A DNA stretch of 7,383 bases from Odoribacteraceae bacterium (lineage in GTDB: Bacteria > Bacteroidota > Bacteroidia > Bacteroidales > Marinifilaceae), in NCBI GenBank assembly GCA_031259905.1, contig JAIRKS010000091.1, positions 1-7,383 of the forward strand, written 5' to 3'. Numbering within the stretch: position 1 is the stretch's first letter; each line of letters opens with the position of its first letter. Below, one piece after another: positions 5,625 through 7,383 of this stretch. A program made the position numbers and the translations under genes. The notes beneath the pieces are model-generated. The model did no database searches, was not told the DNA's origin, and saw only the letters and a list, made by a program, of their open reading frames with translations.

Positions 5625-6572
5625 ATGGCATTATTCGGTTTATTTAACGGGAAGAAAGACGCGGGCGTCGACAAGGGGCTGGAGAAGACGCGGGAAAGCG
5701 TTTTCCAGAAGCTCTCGCGCGCGATCGTGGGAAAATCCAAGGTCGACGACGAGGTGCTGGATAACCTCGAGGAAGTCCTACTCTCGTCGGACGTCGGGGT
5801 CGAGACGACGCTACGGATCATCCGGCGGCTGGAACAACGCGTGGAACGCGACAAGTACGTGGGAACGGCAGAGCTGAACAAGATATTGAAAGAGGAGATC
5901 GTCGCCCTCCTGGAAGAGAACGCGTCCGGCGACGGGGAGACCTTCGCGCCGCGGGAAGGGGACACGCGCGTGATCATGGTCGTGGGGGTGAACGGCGTCG
6001 GGAAAACGACCACGATCGGCAAGCTGGCCTACAAGTTCAAGGAGGCGGGGAACACGGTGGTGCTCGGCGCGGCGGACACGTTCCGCGCGGCTGCCGTGGA
6101 GCAACTTGTCGCGTGGGCGGAGCGGGTCGACGTGCCCGTCGTGAAGCAAGGCACGGGGGCCGATCCCGCGTCGGTGGCCTACGACACGTTGTGCAAGGCC
6201 AAGGCCGACGGGACGGGGATCGCGATCATTGATACCGCCGGGCGATTGCATAACAAGGTGAACCTGATGAACGAGCTGACGAAGATCAAGCGGGTGATGC
6301 AAAAGGTGATCCCTGGCGCGCCGCACGAGGTGCTGCTCGTGCTGGACGGCTCTACCGGGCAAAACGCCTACGAGCAGGCCAGGCAGTTTTCCCTGGCGAC
6401 GGAGGTGAACGCGTTGGCGATTACCAAGCTGGACGGGACGGCAAAGGGAGGCGTCGTGATCGGTATCTCCGACCAGTTCAAGATCCCCGTGAAGTACATC
6501 GGGATCGGCGAGAAGATGGAAGATTTGCGCCCCTTCGACCGGGAGGCGTTCGTGGGTTCGTTACTCGATTAG
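5625..6572 (+). CDS. ftsY: Signal recognition particle receptor FtsY
   Basis: SRP-receptor GTPase that docks ribosome-SRP complexes at the inner membrane for co-translational insertion of membrane proteins. 315 residues: a short N-terminal amphipathic start (MALFGLF), a four-helix N domain (about 15-105) and the G domain. GTPase motifs are complete: GVNGVGKTTT (121-130, P-loop), DTFRAAAVEQL (151-161, insertion box), DTAGRLHN (203-210), TKLDGTAKGG (267-276) and the SRP-GTPase closing motif GIGEKMEDLRPF (293-304). There is no acidic A domain, so membrane binding probably relies on the N-terminal helix, as in other short FtsY proteins. It is the first gene of a probable two-gene unit; the next gene starts 3 bp after its TAG. 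Confidence 0.97.
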   Translation: MALFGLFNGKKDAGVDKGLEKTRESVFQKLSRAIVGKSKVDDEVLDNLEEVLLSSDVGVETTLRIIRRLEQRVERDKYVGTAELNKILKEEIVALLEENASGDGETFAPREGDTRVIMVVGVNGVGKTTTIGKLAYKFKEAGNTVVLGAADTFRAAAVEQLVAWAERVDVPVVKQGTGADPASVAYDTLCKAKADGTGIAIIDTAGRLHNKVNLMNELTKIKRVMQKVIPGAPHEVLLVLDGSTGQNAYEQARQFSLATEVNALAITKLDGTAKGGVVIGISDQFKIPVKYIGIGEKMEDLRPFDREAFVGSLLD

Positions 6573-6575
6573 CTG

Positions 6576-7082
6576 ATGGACAAGACAAGGATACTGTTCG
6601 TTTGCCTGGGGAACATTTGCCGTTCCCCCCTGGCGGAGGCGATCATGAAACGTCGCCTGGAGGAGCGCGGGTTGTCGGGAACGATCCTCGTCGACTCGGC
6701 GGGCACCGGCGGTTGGCACGTCGGCGAGTTACCCGACGAGCGGGCACGTCGTCACGGCGCGTCGCGCGGGTACACGGTCGATAGCCGCGCCAGGCAGTTT
6801 GATCCCGACACGGACTTCGACGCCTTTGACATGGTTATCGGGATGGACGAGCAGAATGTCCGCGACCTGTATAGCATGGCAAACTCGGAGCGCGACCGGG
6901 AGAAGGTTCATCGCGCGACGGCCTTTTGCCGTTGTCACCCCGGCCACGCGGGAGTACCTGATCCTTATTTCGGCGGCTCGTCCGGCTTCGAGCTGGTCGT
7001 GGACATGCTGGAGGATGTCGCGGAGGGAATCCTGGAGCACCTCGCGGGGAAAGTATCACCTTCCGTTTCTCACGGAGCGTGA
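6576..7082 (+). CDS. Low-molecular-weight protein tyrosine phosphatase
   Basis: A 168-residue cytoplasmic phosphatase of the LMW-PTP/arsenate reductase fold. The catalytic loop CLGNICRS (10-17) carries the C-x5-R signature (nucleophile C10, R16), N13 and S17; the general acid is D129 in VPDPYFGG (127-134). SAGTGGWHVG (41-50) and GMDEQN (89-94) are typical of the phosphotyrosine phosphatase branch rather than arsenate reductases. Likely role: removal of phosphate from protein tyrosines, often of a BY-kinase controlling capsule or exopolysaccharide, but no such kinase or polysaccharide gene is in the window. The ATG lies 3 bp after the ftsY stop, implying co-transcription and probably translational coupling. 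Residues 160-168 form a short non-conserved tail. Confidence 0.93.
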   Translation: MDKTRILFVCLGNICRSPLAEAIMKRRLEERGLSGTILVDSAGTGGWHVGELPDERARRHGASRGYTVDSRARQFDPDTDFDAFDMVIGMDEQNVRDLYSMANSERDREKVHRATAFCRCHPGHAGVPDPYFGGSSGFELVVDMLEDVAEGILEHLAGKVSPSVSHGA

Positions 7083-7133
7083 ATCGGGCGCTACCGGTCA
7101 CGTCGCGATTAAAAAAGACACGACCATATCACG

Positions 7134-7170
7134 AGTAAATCCCCCGGCAACCTGTACCGGGGGATTTACT
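7134..7170 (+). terminator. Strong intrinsic terminator after ftsY-phosphatase operon
   Basis: AGTAAATCCCCCGG (7134-7147) pairs perfectly with CCGGGGGATTTACT (7157-7170) around a 9-nt loop; ATTATTT follows on the plus strand. It sits 51 bp after the phosphatase stop. Because the next gene is convergent and the region 7111-7116 reads as T6 on the minus strand, it may also help end the arginine deiminase transcript. Confidence 0.8.
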
Positions 7171-7236
7171 ATTATTTCCATTCCACCCAAAAGACGGGCA
7201 CGCGCGCGGGATTTTAGCCGTAGAAGAGCGGAAAAA

Positions 7237-7383
7237 TTACCATTCCACGGGATCACGGTTCACGGGCATCGTCATGCAACGGGCGCCGCCGCCGCCACGC
7301 GGTAACTCGGAGCCTTCGATCGTGATCATGTACTTCTCGTGTCGGGAGAGATCTACCTTATCCTGGATCACGTCGCGGGCGCG
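7237..7383 (-). CDS. arcA: Arginine deiminase, C-terminal fragment (runs off window)
   Basis: The minus strand from the right edge to the TAA at 7239-7237 encodes 48 residues ending ELPRGGGGARCMTMPVNRD followed by PVEW. The G-x-x-x-A-R-C-M-x-M-P motif with basic and acidic residues and a terminal Trp is the C-terminus of arginine deiminases; the Cys (codon at 7278-7276) corresponds to the catalytic nucleophile that forms the amidino-enzyme intermediate. The enzyme hydrolyses L-arginine to citrulline and ammonia, the first step of the ATP-yielding arginine deiminase pathway, and acts in the cytoplasm. The 5' part, start and operon partners (carbamoyltransferase, carbamate kinase, antiporter) lie outside the window. 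The other possibility is a related guanidino-group-modifying enzyme, but the end sequence favours arginine deiminase. Confidence 0.85.
   Translation of the reverse strand, partial: RARDVIQDKVDLSRHEKYMITIEGSELPRGGGGARCMTMPVNRDPVEW

Overview
The window looks like ordinary chromosome from a fairly GC-rich member of the Bacteroidota (Bacteroidetes), most likely Bacteroidales. The evidence is the Bacteroidales-style MetK and the short FtsY without an acidic A domain, the near absence of Shine-Dalgarno sequences, and three intergenic sites that fit the Bacteroidetes promoter form TTTG / about 19 bp / TAnnTTTG. Base composition is about 60% G+C by eye. That is high for Bacteroidales and produces many long antisense shadow ORFs. 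Genus cannot be fixed from the sequence; a Rikenellaceae/Alistipes-like or other GC-rich lineage is a guess.

Layout, left to right. 1-196: non-coding, with two hairpins and a run of G-tracts followed by T8. 197-1558 (+): membrane-anchored periplasmic serine hydrolase of the class C beta-lactamase/PBP fold. 1645-2718 (+, or from a GTG at 1630): butyrate kinase, with a candidate promoter at 1566-1596 and a terminator hairpin at 2809-2833. 2870-2887: a perfect 18-bp palindrome between convergent genes. 3852-2902 (-): exported protein with two thioredoxin-fold domains, neither with a CxxC. 5148-3871 (-): metK, 18 bp upstream of that gene and probably co-transcribed with it from a promoter at 5269-5299. 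5149-5624: 476-bp divergent intergenic region with both promoters, a perfect 10-bp-arm inverted repeat and an imperfect 21-bp tandem repeat. 5625-6572 (+): ftsY. 6576-7082 (+): low-molecular-weight protein tyrosine phosphatase, only 3 bp after ftsY. 7134-7170: 14-bp-stem terminator. 7383-7237 (-): C-terminal 48 residues of an arginine deiminase that runs off the right edge.

Functionally the genes are a mix of housekeeping (SAM synthesis, SRP-dependent membrane targeting) and fermentative energy metabolism. Butyrate kinase makes ATP from butyryl phosphate, and arginine deiminase is the first step of the ATP-yielding arginine pathway. This suits an anaerobic gut-type fermenter. I found no mobile element, CRISPR array, tRNA or rRNA, and no convincing undescribed multi-gene system. 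The items most worth a second look are the CxxC-less double thioredoxin protein downstream of metK, the ftsY-phosphatase coupling, the two perfect dyads, and the G-tract leader at the left end.
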